NCBI GenBank assembly: GCA_919903585.1
Contig: CAKKST010000138.1
Span: forward strand, 1-6,117
Length of the DNA: 6,117 bases
Reading direction: 5' to 3'
Source of the DNA: Nitrospiria bacterium
Lineage (GTDB): Bacteria; Nitrospirota; CAKKRA01; 9FT-COMBO-42-15
Part shown: positions 1 to 5,833 of the stretch, piece by piece
Layout: each line of letters starts with the position of its first letter
How positions within the stretch are numbered: position 1 is the first letter of the stretch
The notes under the pieces: model-generated
What the model was told of the DNA's origin: nothing
Database searches by the model: none
Seen by the model: the letters and a program-made list of their open reading frames with translations, nothing else
Position numbers and translations under genes: made by a program

Positions 1-554
1 ATCAGATAACCGGGGCTGGCATAGCGAGGACATTTCAGAATATCAGGCTCTTTGCAGAGATGACAGTAATGGAGAATGTATTAATCGGCGCACAGTGCAG
101 GCACAGGACAAATGTCCTCTCAGCAATCTTAAATGACAAAAGGACAAGGGATGAGGAGATGGCAATATCCAAAAGCGCTGTTCATTATCTGAAATTTACA
201 GGCCTTGCCAAATATGCAAACCATCTCTCGCGCCATCTATCCTACGGTGATCAGCGAAGGCTTGAGCTTGCACGGGCGCTTGCAACTGGGCCTGAGCTAT
301 TATTGCTTGATGAGCCTGCCGCTGGCATGAACCCCTCTGAGACGGGGGGCCTGATGGAGCTGATTAAAAGGATTCAAAGTGAAGGCATCACTATCCTTTT
401 AATAGAGCATGATATGCGAATGGTAATGAATATTGCTGATACTGTTATAGTCCTTGATCATGGCGTTAAGATTGCTGAGGGAAGCCCTGCAGAGGTTCGT
501 AAAAATAAAAAGGTGATTGAGGCATATCTTGGAAAAAAATACAGCGCTGCTTAG
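1..554 (+). CDS. livG: LivG-type branched-chain amino acid ABC transporter ATPase (5'-partial)
   Basis: This is one of two cytoplasmic ATPases that power a HAAT-family (branched-chain amino acid type) importer. The frame is open from the window edge (first full codon at 3), so the gene starts upstream. About 183 codons are visible against roughly 250 usual for LivG, and the Walker A loop is outside. Visible in order: the Q-loop region 'GIARTFQNIRLF' (codons from about 18 to 53), which is a LivG hallmark, then 'MTVMENVLIG', the ABC signature 'LSYGDQRRLELARAL', Walker B 'LLLLDEPAAGMNPSE', and the switch histidine in 'LLIEHDM'. The 'AAGMNPSE' D-loop is characteristic of LivG and separates it from LivF. 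An internal ATG at 60 is not the real start, because conserved family sequence precedes it in frame. livF follows with overlapping ends, so the two are probably co-transcribed and co-translated. The actual substrate (amino acid, urea, amide) cannot be told from the ATPase. Confidence 0.95.
   Translation, partial: QITGAGIARTFQNIRLFAEMTVMENVLIGAQCRHRTNVLSAILNDKRTRDEEMAISKSAVHYLKFTGLAKYANHLSRHLSYGDQRRLELARALATGPELLLLDEPAAGMNPSETGGLMELIKRIQSEGITILLIEHDMRMVMNIADTVIVLDHGVKIAEGSPAEVRKNKKVIEAYLGKKYSAA
519..522 (+). promoter_or_regulatory. Ribosome binding site deciding the livF TTG start
   Basis: GAGG lies inside the livG 3' coding sequence and is separated by 6 nt from TTG 529. It is the only Shine-Dalgarno-like sequence at good spacing to any in-frame start of livF, so it favours 529 over the TTG at 517. 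Confidence 0.5.
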
Positions 555-1251
555 TTTAAAGGGCATCCATACATCCTATGGCATCATTGAAATACTAAAG
601 GGCATCTCCCTTGAAATCAGGGAGGGAGAAATCGCCTGCCTTCTTGGGGCAAATGGCGCAGGAAAGTCTACAACACTACTGACCATATGCGGTGTAAACA
701 GGCCGACAGAAGGAAGCATAAAGCTCTCTGGTAAGATGACAAACGGCCTTCCTCCGCATGAAATTGTAAAAAAGGGCATATCCCTCGTCCATGAGGGAAG
801 GAGGATATTCCCAAGGCTCAGTGTTTATGAAAATCTCCTCATGGGCGCCTTTACGCGAAATGATAAGGAAGGGATTGGGGCGGATATGGAAAATGTCTAT
901 GGGCTTTTCCCAATACTGAAAGAGAGGGGTAATCAGTCGGGCGGAACGTTGAGCGGCGGAGAGCAGCAGATGCTTGCTATAGCGAGGGCGCTCATGTCAA
1001 GGCCAAGACTGCTTTTGCTTGATGAGCCGTCCCTCGGCCTTGCGCCGATAATGGTTGAGAAGATATTTAAAATAATAAAAGAGATAAACCAGAAGGGGAC
1101 AACTATCTTTCTGGTAGAGCAGAATGCAGGACTTGCCCTTGAGATAGCAGACTACGGCTATATAATGGAGACAGGAAGAATCGCAATGGCAGACAAGGCA
1201 GAGAAGCTGCTTAAAAACAAAAAGGTAAAAGAGATATATTTAGGAGGATAA
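529..1251 (+). CDS. livF: LivF-type branched-chain amino acid ABC transporter ATPase
   Basis: This is the second ATPase of the importer, the partner of LivG. With a TTG start at 529 the protein has 240 residues, normal for LivF. Motifs: Walker A 'GANGAGKST' (about 40-48), the LivF-type Q-loop region 'LVHEGRRIFPRLSVYENLLMG' abbreviated here to LVHEGRR (86-92), signature 'LSGGEQQMLAIARAL' (141-155), Walker B 'LLLLDEPSLGLAP' (161-173), and 'LVEQN' (195-199) where most ABC ATPases have the switch His. That EQN form is usual in LivF. No ATG lies near the N-terminus. TTG 529 is preferred because GAGG at 519-522 sits 6 nt upstream. An in-frame TTG at 517 (244 aa) has AGGTGA directly abutting it, too close for a good site. 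The gene overlaps the livG end by 26 nt, which suggests translational coupling. The family is certain; the exact start is moderately sure. Confidence 0.94.
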   Translation: MEKNTALLSLKGIHTSYGIIEILKGISLEIREGEIACLLGANGAGKSTTLLTICGVNRPTEGSIKLSGKMTNGLPPHEIVKKGISLVHEGRRIFPRLSVYENLLMGAFTRNDKEGIGADMENVYGLFPILKERGNQSGGTLSGGEQQMLAIARALMSRPRLLLLDEPSLGLAPIMVEKIFKIIKEINQKGTTIFLVEQNAGLALEIADYGYIMETGRIAMADKAEKLLKNKKVKEIYLGG

Positions 1252-1263
1252 AGAAGATAACAA

Positions 1264-1326
1264 GATTACACAGATAAGATAGGCAGTTTTAATCTGTGTA
1301 ATCGTATTTCTAAAATCTGTGTAATC
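1264..1326. repeat. Three copies of a 12-mer: one inverted, two direct
   Basis: The spacer between livF and the methyltransferase gene (1252-1346) holds GATTACACAGAT at 1264-1275 and its exact reverse complement ATCTGTGTAATC at 1292-1303 and again at 1315-1326. The two direct copies are 13 of 13 identical if the preceding A is included, and start 23 nt apart. The left arm can pair with either right copy: a 12-bp stem with a 16-nt loop, or a 12-bp stem with a 39-nt loop that is followed by AATTTTT. Whether this acts as a terminator, a processing site or a dispersed repeat cannot be decided here. From memory, intergenic strings of this kind recur in several environmental bacterial genomes; this was not checked. 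Confidence 0.75.
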
Positions 1327-1346
1327 AATTTTTCATTGGAGGATCC

Positions 1347-1910
1347 ATGCACAAATTTGACCCAAAAAAGATTGACATACTTATCAGCGAAGAAAGAAAA
1401 AAGGAGCTTGACCCTTCAAAATATCTGAAAGAGAAGGGGCTGAAAAAGGGCATGGCCTTTGCTGACATTGGCTGTGGCCCGGGATTTTTTGTATTTCCTG
1501 CATCAGAGATTGTCGGCAAAACAGGAAGGGTCTATGCCTTAGATACACAGCAGGAGATGCTGAATGAGCTGAAAAAGAGAAGACCTTCAGAAAATATTAT
1601 CATCTTAAAATCAGAAGAAACTGAATTACCTGTTCAGGATAAAGCAGTTGATATAGCAATCATGGTCTTTGTCCTGCATGAGGTGCATCATCCAGTAGAT
1701 TTTTTAAAAGAGGTGAAGAGGATTTTAAAACCTTCTGGTAGGCTGATTGTTATTGACTGGGAAAAGAAGGTAGAGGAAAAGGGTCCGCCTTTTGAAGAGA
1801 GGATTCCAAAAGAAAAGGCAGAGACGCTCTTTCAGGAGGCCGGCTTTGAGATAATAGGGAAGGGGAATCTCAACCCCTCACACTACGAGGTAGCAGGGAA
1901 AAAGGGATAA
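1347..1910 (+). CDS. Class I SAM-dependent methyltransferase, substrate unknown
   Basis: A small cytoplasmic methyltransferase of 187 residues with a Rossmann-type fold. Motif I 'FADIGCGPGFF' (about 38-48) is the glycine-rich SAM loop. The acidic residue that binds the SAM ribose is probably D66 in 'VYALD'. 'DIAIMVFVLHEVHHP' and 'VKRILKPSGRLIVIDW' match motifs of the Methyltransf_11/UbiE-like group. The N-terminus ('HKFDPKKIDILISEERKKEL') resembles a family of short stand-alone methyltransferases whose substrates are mostly unassigned. No substrate-binding insertion is visible, and neither protein, arsenic nor quinone methylation can be claimed. The ATG at 1347 is supported by GGAGG at 1338-1342 with 4-nt spacing. 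The gene follows livF by 95 nt with a repeat structure in between, so it may be separately controlled. Its last 41 bp overlap the convergent flavoprotein gene on the other strand. Confidence 0.9.
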   Translation: MHKFDPKKIDILISEERKKELDPSKYLKEKGLKKGMAFADIGCGPGFFVFPASEIVGKTGRVYALDTQQEMLNELKKRRPSENIIILKSEETELPVQDKAVDIAIMVFVLHEVHHPVDFLKEVKRILKPSGRLIVIDWEKKVEEKGPPFEERIPKEKAETLFQEAGFEIIGKGNLNPSHYEVAGKKG

Positions 1911-3030
1911 GGGTCTTTAGCTTTTTCACAAAACTGCTGTATGTCTCATCGCCCCTTAAGACCTTATAGTAGAACTCAACGATTTTTTTGTTGGTCTTGA
2001 TAACGCCAAACCAGAAGCGGGGCAGATGATATATGATATTTGCGGCCTTCCATGCAAGCCTGAATTCAGATATGAGCTCCTTATCTATCTTATCTTTGTA
2101 GTCTGAGAGTTCAGAAATATTGTTAAGCGCTTTATATATCGTCTCGCCTGCTAAATGGCCGCTCATTATGGCATAATAAATACCCTCGCCAACAAGCGGA
2201 TCAACAAGGCCTGCTGCATCCCCTGCAAGGATGGTATTCCTGCCAACTATATCTGGCGCATTTGCTCCTATCTGCGTTGGGAGCCGAAAGGCGCAGACCT
2301 TCTTTATACTTGCATCCTTTAAGAATGGCCTCTTTTTAATAAACTCGGCAAAATGTTCTTTGAGATTTATCGGGCTATTATTTTTACCGGTCTTTACACT
2401 GGCAACACCTACGGAAAGATAACCATTCTTTGGGAAGACCCAGCCATAACCGTATGGTATGGCGCCGATATCTATCTCTGCCAGATCAGACAGTTCTTCG
2501 GGATACCTGACTTTTACATCTGCATCTATGGTTAAAAAGAACTTCCTGTCCTTTGCAAGACCCAGCTCCTTTGCAACTATGCTGTTGACGCCATCAGCCC
2601 CTATTAAATATCTCCCCGTGTATTCATCTTTTGAGGATGATACCCTGACGCTATCTTCTGTCTCCTCCACCTTCAACACCCGCTCACCCTCAACTACCTT
2701 TGCACCTGCACCCTTTGCCTTTTTTACAAGATAGGCGTCAAACTCCTTACGACTTACCATGTAGCCGACAGGGCTGCTGTCATCTCTAAACTCTATTTTT
2801 CCTTTGCCCTTAAAGCTAAAGACAGCGCCATTTACAGTCTTATCAACAACTGATTTAAAATCCGCATCAAGGAATCTTTCTGTCTTGGAAGATACACACC
2901 CGCCGCAAGGTTTGTGGCGCGGAAATTTTTCCCTGTCCAGCGCAAGCACAGAGAGCCCCTTCCTTGCAAGATAATATGCCGCGGAAGAGCCTGCCGGCCC
3001 AAGGCCGGCTATTATGCAGTCGTAGGTCAT
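1870..3030 (-). CDS. Geranylgeranyl reductase family FAD-dependent oxidoreductase
   Basis: A flavoprotein of 386 residues, in the normal length range for the family. It likely reduces double bonds in an isoprenoid chain (a geranylgeranyl lipid, isoprenyl phosphate or menaquinone side chain). Visible: an N-terminal FAD-binding Rossmann motif 'AGLGPAGSSAAYYLA' (8-22, GxGxxG at 9-14), the acidic end of the second strand in 'ALDREKFPRHKPCGGCVS' (D32, with PCGGC at 41-45 typical of the GGR group), 'GADGVNS' (144-150), 'YGWVFPKNGYLSVGVA' (195-210), and the second FAD motif 'LAGDAAGLVDPLVGEGI' (268-284). There is no signal peptide or transmembrane segment, so it is cytoplasmic or peripherally bound. 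It starts only 5 nt after the cupredoxin stop codon with no strong Shine-Dalgarno at usual spacing, so translation probably depends on ribosomes from that gene. The 3' end overlaps the opposing methyltransferase gene by 41 bp. The exact substrate is unknown. Confidence 0.9.
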   Translation of the reverse strand: MTYDCIIAGLGPAGSSAAYYLARKGLSVLALDREKFPRHKPCGGCVSSKTERFLDADFKSVVDKTVNGAVFSFKGKGKIEFRDDSSPVGYMVSRKEFDAYLVKKAKGAGAKVVEGERVLKVEETEDSVRVSSSKDEYTGRYLIGADGVNSIVAKELGLAKDRKFFLTIDADVKVRYPEELSDLAEIDIGAIPYGYGWVFPKNGYLSVGVASVKTGKNNSPINLKEHFAEFIKKRPFLKDASIKKVCAFRLPTQIGANAPDIVGRNTILAGDAAGLVDPLVGEGIYYAIMSGHLAGETIYKALNNISELSDYKDKIDKELISEFRLAWKAANIIYHLPRFWFGVIKTNKKIVEFYYKVLRGDETYSSFVKKLKTLIPFSLLPRSVRG

Positions 3031-3035
3031 AATTT

Positions 3036-3419
3036 CTATGCAGCTTTTTCCTTTATCTCTATCTTCAGTTTTTCAAAGCTGAAGATATGGCCGAAGCCGC
3101 AGAATTTTTTACATCTATATTCAAAAATACCAACCTTATCTGCAACAAATTCAACAGTGGTGACCTTGTCCTTCTCTATTAGCTGCCTCTTCTGGCCAAA
3201 ATTAGATATTTCAATTCCATGAGTTGTATCTTCACTTTTTATTTTAAGAACAACCTTGTCCCCTTTATTCACAGTAATCTGTGAAGGTTCAAAGGCATAT
3301 TTCTTTGCAGTAATCTCAAAGACCTTTGCCTCAGGGGTCTCTGTCTGCGTAAATACCGGCAAAGCAAATGCAAGCATTGCAACTACTAAGATAGCTGATA
3401 CAACAAGTAATCTTTTCAT
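3036..3419 (-). CDS. Exported cupredoxin-domain protein, CuA-like motif lacking the Met ligand
   Basis: A protein of 127 residues with a signal peptide or membrane anchor (K2-R3 then a hydrophobic stretch to about residue 23, cleavage site unclear). The remaining domain of about 100 residues is a cupredoxin related to the cytochrome oxidase subunit II C-terminus. Candidate copper ligands are H67 in 'TTHGIEI' and the block 'CKKFCGFGH' with C103, C107 and H111. This C-x3-C-x3-H spacing is that of CuA sites. The usual Met three residues after the last His is S114 here ('HIFSF'), so the site is either a modified CuA, a mononuclear copper site, or a copper-carrying protein. The ATG at 3419 is supported by AGGAGG (3428-3433) at 8-nt spacing. 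No transmembrane or oxidase subunit I gene is nearby. It likely works outside the cytoplasmic membrane in electron transfer or copper handling; the partner is unknown. Confidence 0.85.
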   Translation of the reverse strand: MKRLLVVSAILVVAMLAFALPVFTQTETPEAKVFEITAKKYAFEPSQITVNKGDKVVLKIKSEDTTHGIEISNFGQKRQLIEKDKVTTVEFVADKVGIFEYRCKKFCGFGHIFSFEKLKIEIKEKAA

Positions 3420-3448
3420 AATAATTGCCTCCTTTGTTTAAGTTTAAG

Positions 3449-3516
3449 AGTTGCGGAGTTATAGAGTTTTGGAGTTCTTTTACTATAGAACTCCTCAATT
3501 CCTTAACTATTTAACT
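3449..3516. repeat. Large imperfect inverted repeat built from AGTT units
   Basis: Two 30-nt arms, 3449-3478 and 3487-3516, flank an 8-nt loop. By hand alignment 21 of 30 positions pair. The central 8 bp are perfect (GGAGTTCT 3471-3478 against AGAACTCC 3487-3494). The left arm consists of AGTT/GAGTT units every 7 to 9 nt and the right arm of AACTC-like units. The right arm ends 2 nt from the lgt stop codon, so on the - strand transcript the structure would form directly after lgt and before the cupredoxin gene. No U-tract follows on the - strand, so a classical intrinsic terminator is unlikely. It fills most of the 99-nt spacer, where I see no convincing promoter. Confidence 0.6.
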
Positions 3517-3518
3517 CC

Positions 3519-4322
3519 TTAGTTGTGTATTGCCTTTTTCTTTAAACCGCCTTTTGCTGAAACAGGGGGTTCCAGCTTTTTAAGATAAAGGTAAAGTGCA
3601 AGGGCGGCAATAAAGATTACCACGCTGATACTCTGTGCAGTGGAGATATAGCCGCCGATTGTAAGCTGATCGCCCCTGAATCCCTCCACAATGAATCTTG
3701 CTATCCCATAGGCCATTCCGTATATAAGAAAGAGCTGGCCGTTGAATTTTATCTTTTTTCTCAGGGCAAATACAAGGGCAAATATGCAAAGATCAAGAAT
3801 AAGTTCATAAAGCTGTGTTGGATGCAGCGGTATGCCGAGCGGCGCAGCAGCATCTGGATTGGTAAATGTAATCGCCCAGGGCAGGTTTGTCGGCTTGCCG
3901 TAGCTGCAGCCATTGAGTGTGCAGGCGCCTCGGCCAATTGCCTGACCGAGTATAACCGATGGCGCGAGTGTGTCTGCAAAGAACCAGAAGGAGAGCTTAT
4001 GTTTTTTAGTAAACCATATTGCAGTCAAAACCCCGGCAATCAGACCGCCGTGTATTGCAAGGCCGCCTTTCCAGATGGCAAATATCTCAAGGGGATTTTT
4101 TATAAAATATGCGGGGTCAAAGAAAAGCACATAGTATATCCTTGAGCCGATAATGGCTGCGAGTACCGCATAAAAGACAAAGTCATAAACAAGCTCAGGA
4201 TTCAGCCCCCTCCTCTTTGCCTCTCTGGCGCCGAGGATAGTGCCCGCAATAGAGGCAATGGCAATCATTACGCCATATGCCCTTATCTCCATGCCGAATA
4301 GCCTAAATAAAATAGGATACAT
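3519..4322 (-). CDS. lgt: Prolipoprotein diacylglyceryl transferase
   Basis: An inner-membrane enzyme that transfers diacylglycerol from phosphatidylglycerol to the lipobox cysteine of prolipoproteins, the first step in lipoprotein maturation. 267 residues is normal for Lgt. Seven hydrophobic segments are expected, and several are obvious (about 15-31, 45-66, 89-104, 120-130, 176-187, 197-209, 231-247). Family features: 'GLAIHGG' with H91, the Lgt signature 'GRGACTLNGCSYGKPT' (130-145, R131 and G142 matching E. coli R143 and G154), 'HPTQLYE' (167-173), and 'RFIVEGFRGD' (209-218) carrying the C-terminal Arg/Glu pair. C134 and C139 stand where E. coli has N146 and E151; related C-containing signatures are common in Lgt of other phyla. 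The C-terminal tail is lysine-rich. The start ATG overlaps the degP stop as TAATG, so translation is probably coupled. Confidence 0.97.
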   Translation of the reverse strand: MYPILFRLFGMEIRAYGVMIAIASIAGTILGAREAKRRGLNPELVYDFVFYAVLAAIIGSRIYYVLFFDPAYFIKNPLEIFAIWKGGLAIHGGLIAGVLTAIWFTKKHKLSFWFFADTLAPSVILGQAIGRGACTLNGCSYGKPTNLPWAITFTNPDAAAPLGIPLHPTQLYELILDLCIFALVFALRKKIKFNGQLFLIYGMAYGIARFIVEGFRGDQLTIGGYISTAQSISVVIFIAALALYLYLKKLEPPVSAKGGLKKKAIHN

Positions 4323-5755
4323 TACTCCTCAGCCTTTAGTGTAACAAAGAGGGTGCTATCACCCCTCCTGATCAGAAGCAGGACGGTCTCACCTGTTTTC
4401 TTCTTGTTTATTATCTTTTCATAATCCTCAAGCCTCTTTATTTGAATCCTGTCTATCTCTAATATTATATCCCCCTTGCGGATATTGGCATCAAAGGAAG
4501 GACTTCCCCTTTCTACCTCAACAACTATAATACCCTCTGCCTTTTCCATATCAAGCTGTTTCGCAAGCTCAGGGGTTATCTCCTGTACGCGCATCCCGAG
4601 TTTCTGCTTCATCTCAGCCTGCTGCTCAACAGCAGCCTCCTTTTCCTCCAGCTTGCCTATCTTTACAGTAATAATCTTCTCTGCGCCTTCCCTGATAACC
4701 TTGACCTTCACCTCTTTGCCGACAGGTGTATTGGCAACCACTGCAGGAAGGTCCTTCATCTTTTTTATCTTATTGCCGTTAAATTCAGCAACCACATCGC
4801 CCCTCTTAATACCTGCGGTCTCCGCAGGGCCGCCGGCAATCACATCACCTACCAACGCGCCGTCTTCACTTTTCAGATTCAGCGACTTTGCAAGCTCCTT
4901 TGTAATCTCCTGTATCATTACGCCAAGCCAGCCCCTTGTTATCTTCCCCTCTTTCTCAAGCTGCGGGAGGAGGTTCTTGACAACATTTATAGGTATGGCA
5001 AAGCCGATGCCCTGACCAGAGGCAGTGATGGCTGTGTTTATTCCAACGACCTCGCCCTTCATATTAAAGAGCGGCCCGCCGCTGTTTCCGGGATTTATTG
5101 ATGCATCGGTCTGGATAAAATCATCATAAGGCCCTGCGCCAATAACCCTGCCCTTTGCGCTTACAATCCCTGCTGTAACTGTGTGGCCGAGGCCAAAGGG
5201 GTTGCCGATTGCCATCACCCATTCCCCTATCTCAAGCTTATCTGAGTCACCGAGATCTGCAAGAGGGAGTTCGCCTTTATCCTCAATCTTCAAAAGGGCA
5301 ATATCTACCTTCTTGTCCTTGCCTATCACCTTTGCCTTGAATTCCCTCTCATCATTAAGCCTTATTACTATCTCTTCTGCATTTTCTATTACATGAAAGT
5401 TGGTAAGTATCAGGCCGTCCTTTCTGATGATAAAACCTGAGCCAAGGCTCTGGGTCTTGAAGTCTCTCGGAGGCATCTCGCCAAAAAAATCGTCCCAGTA
5501 ATCCCTATAATCCTTATCCTGAGGGCTGCGGCCGTGTGGATCGCGATCCTTTGGCCCCTTCTTCCAGCCCTTTATAACCTGTGTGGTGCTGATATTCACC
5601 ACTGCCGGGTTCTCTTTTTTTATTAATTCAACAAAGGAGGGCAGGGGACGCTGCTCCTGTGCCTTTGGATTTGCTGCGCTATAGCCTGCATCTGAGAAAA
5701 CGAAGGCTGATAGAAGTAAAGCTAAAAACAAAAATAAAAATCTTTTTTTAATCAT
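4322..5755 (-). CDS. degP: Do-family (DegP/HtrA) periplasmic serine endoprotease
   Basis: A periplasmic protease/chaperone that degrades misfolded envelope proteins. 477 residues is typical. A signal peptide (basic 'MIKKR', hydrophobic to about 20, possible cleavage near 'YSAA' 25-28) is followed by the trypsin-like domain with triad H121 ('LTNFHVI'), D151 ('KKVDIALLKI') and S225 ('NPGNSGGPLF'). Two PDZ domains follow, about 275-367 and 385-475. Both begin with a similar stretch ('QEITKELAKSL' and 'QEITPELAKQL'). A charged Lys/Asp-rich segment at about 62-100 (up to 'RDFKTQSLGSGF') corresponds to the LA loop of DegP proteins. The ATG at 5755 has AGGAG (5763-5767) at 7-nt spacing. The gene is followed without a gap by lgt and preceded, after a 78-nt spacer with a palindrome, by a CcdA-type gene. 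I cannot separate DegP from DegQ or MucD by eye. Confidence 0.96.
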   Translation of the reverse strand: MIKKRFLFLFLALLLSAFVFSDAGYSAANPKAQEQRPLPSFVELIKKENPAVVNISTTQVIKGWKKGPKDRDPHGRSPQDKDYRDYWDDFFGEMPPRDFKTQSLGSGFIIRKDGLILTNFHVIENAEEIVIRLNDEREFKAKVIGKDKKVDIALLKIEDKGELPLADLGDSDKLEIGEWVMAIGNPFGLGHTVTAGIVSAKGRVIGAGPYDDFIQTDASINPGNSGGPLFNMKGEVVGINTAITASGQGIGFAIPINVVKNLLPQLEKEGKITRGWLGVMIQEITKELAKSLNLKSEDGALVGDVIAGGPAETAGIKRGDVVAEFNGNKIKKMKDLPAVVANTPVGKEVKVKVIREGAEKIITVKIGKLEEKEAAVEQQAEMKQKLGMRVQEITPELAKQLDMEKAEGIIVVEVERGSPSFDANIRKGDIILEIDRIQIKRLEDYEKIINKKKTGETVLLLIRRGDSTLFVTLKAEE

Positions 5756-5777
5756 CTATATTCTCCTGTCATTTGTA

Positions 5778-5805
5778 GTAGGGGCAAACGGCCGTTCGCC
5801 CCTAC
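5778..5805. repeat. 28-nt near-perfect palindrome upstream of degP
   Basis: The left half begins GTAGGGGCAAACG and the right half reads, in reverse complement, GTAGGGGCGAACG. The two halves meet at a GGCC centre, and 13 of 14 positions pair. The single mismatch is A5786 against C5797. In a + strand RNA this is an A-C mismatch, but in a - strand RNA it becomes a G-U wobble, so the stem is fully paired only when read in the direction of degP. No U-tract follows on the - strand, so it is not an ordinary intrinsic terminator. The motif resembles, from memory, a GTAGGGGCGAACGG-type palindrome dispersed in many bacterial genomes; this was not checked. It lies 8 nt beyond the degP Shine-Dalgarno. 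Confidence 0.8.
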
Positions 5806-5833
5806 AGATTTATTGTTCTTTGCCATATTTTTA

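Noticed and set aside
60..554. ATG at 60 as the start of the first gene
   Set aside because: Codons 3-59 in the same frame encode the conserved LivG stretch around ARTFQNIRLF, so the gene is truncated by the window edge and does not begin at 60.
2993..3009. Perfect 7-bp hairpin GCCGGCC-CAA-GGCCGGC near the 5' end of the flavoprotein gene
   Set aside because: It falls exactly on the codons for the Gly/Pro/Ala-rich FAD motif (GLGPAG), so codon content explains it. A translational effect is possible but not supported.
3061..3086. 8-bp inverted repeat ATCTTCAG/CTGAAGAT with a 10-nt loop
   Set aside because: It lies inside the cupredoxin coding sequence, has a weak AT-rich stem and no T-tract, and is most likely chance.
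3420..3518. A sigma70 promoter for the cupredoxin gene
   Set aside because: TATAAC and TATAGT hexamers exist on the - strand, but no -35-like hexamer sits at 16-18 nt from either, so no promoter can be supported.
3822..4145. Open frames opposite and alongside lgt
   Set aside because: Lgt is unambiguous in this region; the other frames lack ribosome binding sites and family resemblance.
4476..5015. A 179-codon open frame on the + strand opposite degP
   Set aside because: It is antisense to a well-supported degP gene, is Ser/Thr/Ile-rich low-complexity translation without a recognisable domain, and has the usual look of a reverse-strand shadow.
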